Of a DNA stretch of 64,000 nucleotides, positions 62,383 through 64,000 are shown in pieces (position 1 is the first letter of the stretch; each line of letters starts with the position of its first letter). The stretch comes from JARYGU01 sp033795365. Lineage in GTDB: Bacteria > Pseudomonadota > Alphaproteobacteria > Rhizobiales > Rhizobiaceae. The position numbers and the translations under genes were made by a program. Under the pieces are notes generated by a model that did no database searches, was not told the DNA's origin, and was given only the letters and a program-made list of their open reading frames with translations. The stretch lies in the NCBI GenBank assembly GCA_033795365.1, contig JARYGU010000001.1, positions 558,001-622,000 on the forward strand, in the 5' to 3' direction.

Positions 62383-62625
62383 GCGGTAAAGGATAGTTGC
62401 TGACATGGGAAAAGTCCTGAGTGATGTGGCGGATTGCGTTGCACTCCTTCATTCGAATGGTCTAAATTTCCTCGTGTTGGGGGGCGATGATGAAGGTACT
62501 GGAGATAGTGCGGATCCGATCAGAGCTTGATTGATCGGAAGCAAGTCAGGAGCGTTTTTCATTCCCACGAATTTGTCTGACAGCGACGATTCAAGAAGGC
62601 AGCGCCCTGTCGACTAGGCTCTGCC

Positions 62626-64000
62626 TCATGCTGCATCCCAGACCTGATTGAGAATCCTGGCTGCCAGAGCCGCCTTGTCCTGCGGCAGGAAGCGCCCGTA
62701 ATGCTTCGCCACCATGTCCGGAGTGTCCTGGATAGCGTAGCTGGCTTGCTCGTAGGAACCTGTCTTCTTCAGGATGTGGGTGGCGAGAACGTCGCGGACA
62801 TTGTGGGACCGTGCGGCAGGAGCCCCTCGATCGCGCCGCGTCCGGTGTACGGATTGTAAATGCCGTACCGCTGGATGGTCAGTCGCCAAGCCTCGTAGAA
62901 GGTGTTCTGGTCGTGGGCTGCCGTCAGGCTGATCTTCTTGACAGTCTTCACGAAGAAGGTGCCGGGATCGGGAGCGCCATTCAGCAGGCGGGCGCGGTGG
63001 CGGTCGATGTAGTCCTCGATGTAGCGGTAGAGATCACCGATGTCCGGCAGGACGAGGCGGAAAGGCTTGTTGCCGAAGTAGGAGGAATTGGCGTTCTTGA
63101 AGGCGAGGGACGGTATCAGGATCTCCCAGCCGTTGTCCCGCTCGCTCCACCGCAATTCCCCGACCTTGAGGTTTGCAAGCTGGCGCTCCGATGTCGGCAT
63201 GCGCCCCCTTGGGCATAGGAGCAGTTGCCGCAGGTTCTTCTGGCGCAATCCGGTGTGCAGGCCGATCCTGATCATCAGGAAGGAGCGGACGGCTTCCGCC
63301 GCATCCCGAGGATGTCGCCGCTCGTCGGGCAGGAGGCGCAGAATTTCCTCCGTGATCTTGCGGTATTCCCCGACCGGGCTGTCCGCCTCCAGCACGCAGA
63401 GGATGGGTTCGAACGGATCGTGATGAACCTGGGCCACACGATGGATTTCCTTGACGCGGCCCGAGCAATGTTTCTGGCACGTCTCGCAGGCCGTGTCCCA
63501 GTCATTCAGGACAGCGTCGATTTCCTGCTGCGTGATCATCCCCTTGATGGGACGGAGATTGGCCGCAAGCTTCGGATTTTGCCGCAGCCATCCTGTCTCG
63601 GCCCGCGTCAGGGCAAGGCCCAGGCGGAGCATGTCGACCTCCCAGGCCGTATAGAATCCACGCCTTCTTTCACGCCATTGCAGGTACCAGTCCCAGACCG
63701 CGGGAAACACCAGCAAAGTGAAGCTCAGCGATTCGAGCGGCACGCCCAGTCCACGAACCGCGCCGCGCGAGGAGGCGGCAAGTGCACCGAGCATGAGCCC
63801 GAAGTGCTCTACCTTCTGCGCTGCGGTTTCCTCGCCCCATACGCCGTTCCTCTGGTAGCCGACGGCGGTCAGCGTCGCCGTCTTGAACTTCAGGAGATCG
63901 GCCATCTCTTCCCAGAGGCGTGGAGGAGCATCCACCGCGCCGTCGATGATCTCGCCAAAGTCATCATCATCCTCTTCGAAACCGGGCAAGTCGGGGGCAG
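62626..64000 (-). pseudogene. Tyrosine recombinase, frameshifted and cut by the window edge
   Basis: A site-specific recombinase running off the right edge. Catalytic Arg is in GLHTGLRQKNLRQLLL; then HNVRDVLATHILKK gives HxxR and DTPDMVAKHYGRFLP gives the nucleophile Tyr. A possible zinc site CETCQKHC lies in the N-terminal half. One base is missing in the G-run at 62804-62806, so the frame breaks exactly between GLLPHGP and HNVRD; without correction the product lacks HxxR and Tyr. This may be true decay or a homopolymer sequencing error. It is probably the integrase of the element carrying the giant surface protein. Confidence 0.78.

Noticed and set aside
1..64000. tRNA or rRNA genes as island attachment sites
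   Set aside because: I looked near 6.7, 26 and 62 kb for cloverleaf-like sequence and T-loop consensus and found none by eye; a tRNAscan-type search would settle this.

Overview
The window reads as a high-GC alphaproteobacterial replicon, most likely from the Rhizobiaceae (Rhizobium/Agrobacterium/Ensifer/Shinella range). The evidence is the codon and base composition, an L-arabinonate dehydratase close to the Rhizobium leguminosarum enzyme as I recall it, and the palindromic intergenic mosaic repeats (RIME-like) typical of that family. Genus cannot be fixed from the sequence alone. No rRNA, tRNA or CRISPR array was recognised.

Layout. (1) 1-6.6 kb: resident metabolic genes: an orphan VapB-type antitoxin, an EamA exporter, a beta-hydroxyacid dehydrogenase coupled to an L-arabinonate-type dehydratase, a 1.4 kb gene-free stretch with an inverted pair of RIME-like repeats, and a trypsin-like protease. 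(2) 6.65-26.0 kb: an accessory island. It starts with a Tn7-like transposition operon (tnsA-tnsB-tnsC-tniQ on the minus strand, with a strong terminator and three possible TnsB sites beyond tniQ). It continues with cargo: an unusual C5 methyltransferase, a PIN/Phd pair, a 2.6 kb inverted-repeat-bounded cassette carrying a Phd-like gene, a PIN-like gene without its acidic residues and a broken patatin phospholipase gene, a hipBA module, and a two-gene unit of a TnsA-like protein and an FtsH-like AAA protease. (3) 26.2-26.9 kb: scars, an istB fragment fused to an aldehyde dehydrogenase fragment across an 11-bp microhomology.

(4) 27-34.9 kb: a SoxR regulon. Two near-identical SoxR promoters with the diagnostic 19-bp spacer sit before an RND efflux operon and before sodB-fdxA-flavin reductase-doxX, with soxR divergent from the latter. 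(5) 34.9-46.2 kb: ubiG, then a set of oxidoreductase, cupin, tautomerase, MFS and haem-protein operons around one LysR gene. Four promoter regions here share a bipartite motif (ATTAG, then ATGAG-N5-CTCAT starting exactly 27 bp later), so they look like one LysR regulon. (6) 46.4-54.4 kb: two TetR-type regulators, NmrA, SDR and quinone-oxidoreductase genes, and a membrane PQQ glucose/quinate-type dehydrogenase. Three promoters carry a CGACA-N2-TGTCG-like site, probably bound by the second TetR.

(7) 54.5-64 kb: a second mobile zone: an IS3-family remnant, a tyrosine-integrase remnant with a perfect 19-bp palindromic fold-back, a 2,037-residue secreted protein built of putative-Ig (He_PIG-type) repeats, and a tyrosine recombinase that is frameshifted just before its HxxR motif and runs off the window.

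The best candidates for an undescribed system are the Phd-like/degenerate-PIN/patatin cassette and the TnsA-like plus FtsH-like pair, both inside the Tn7-like island.
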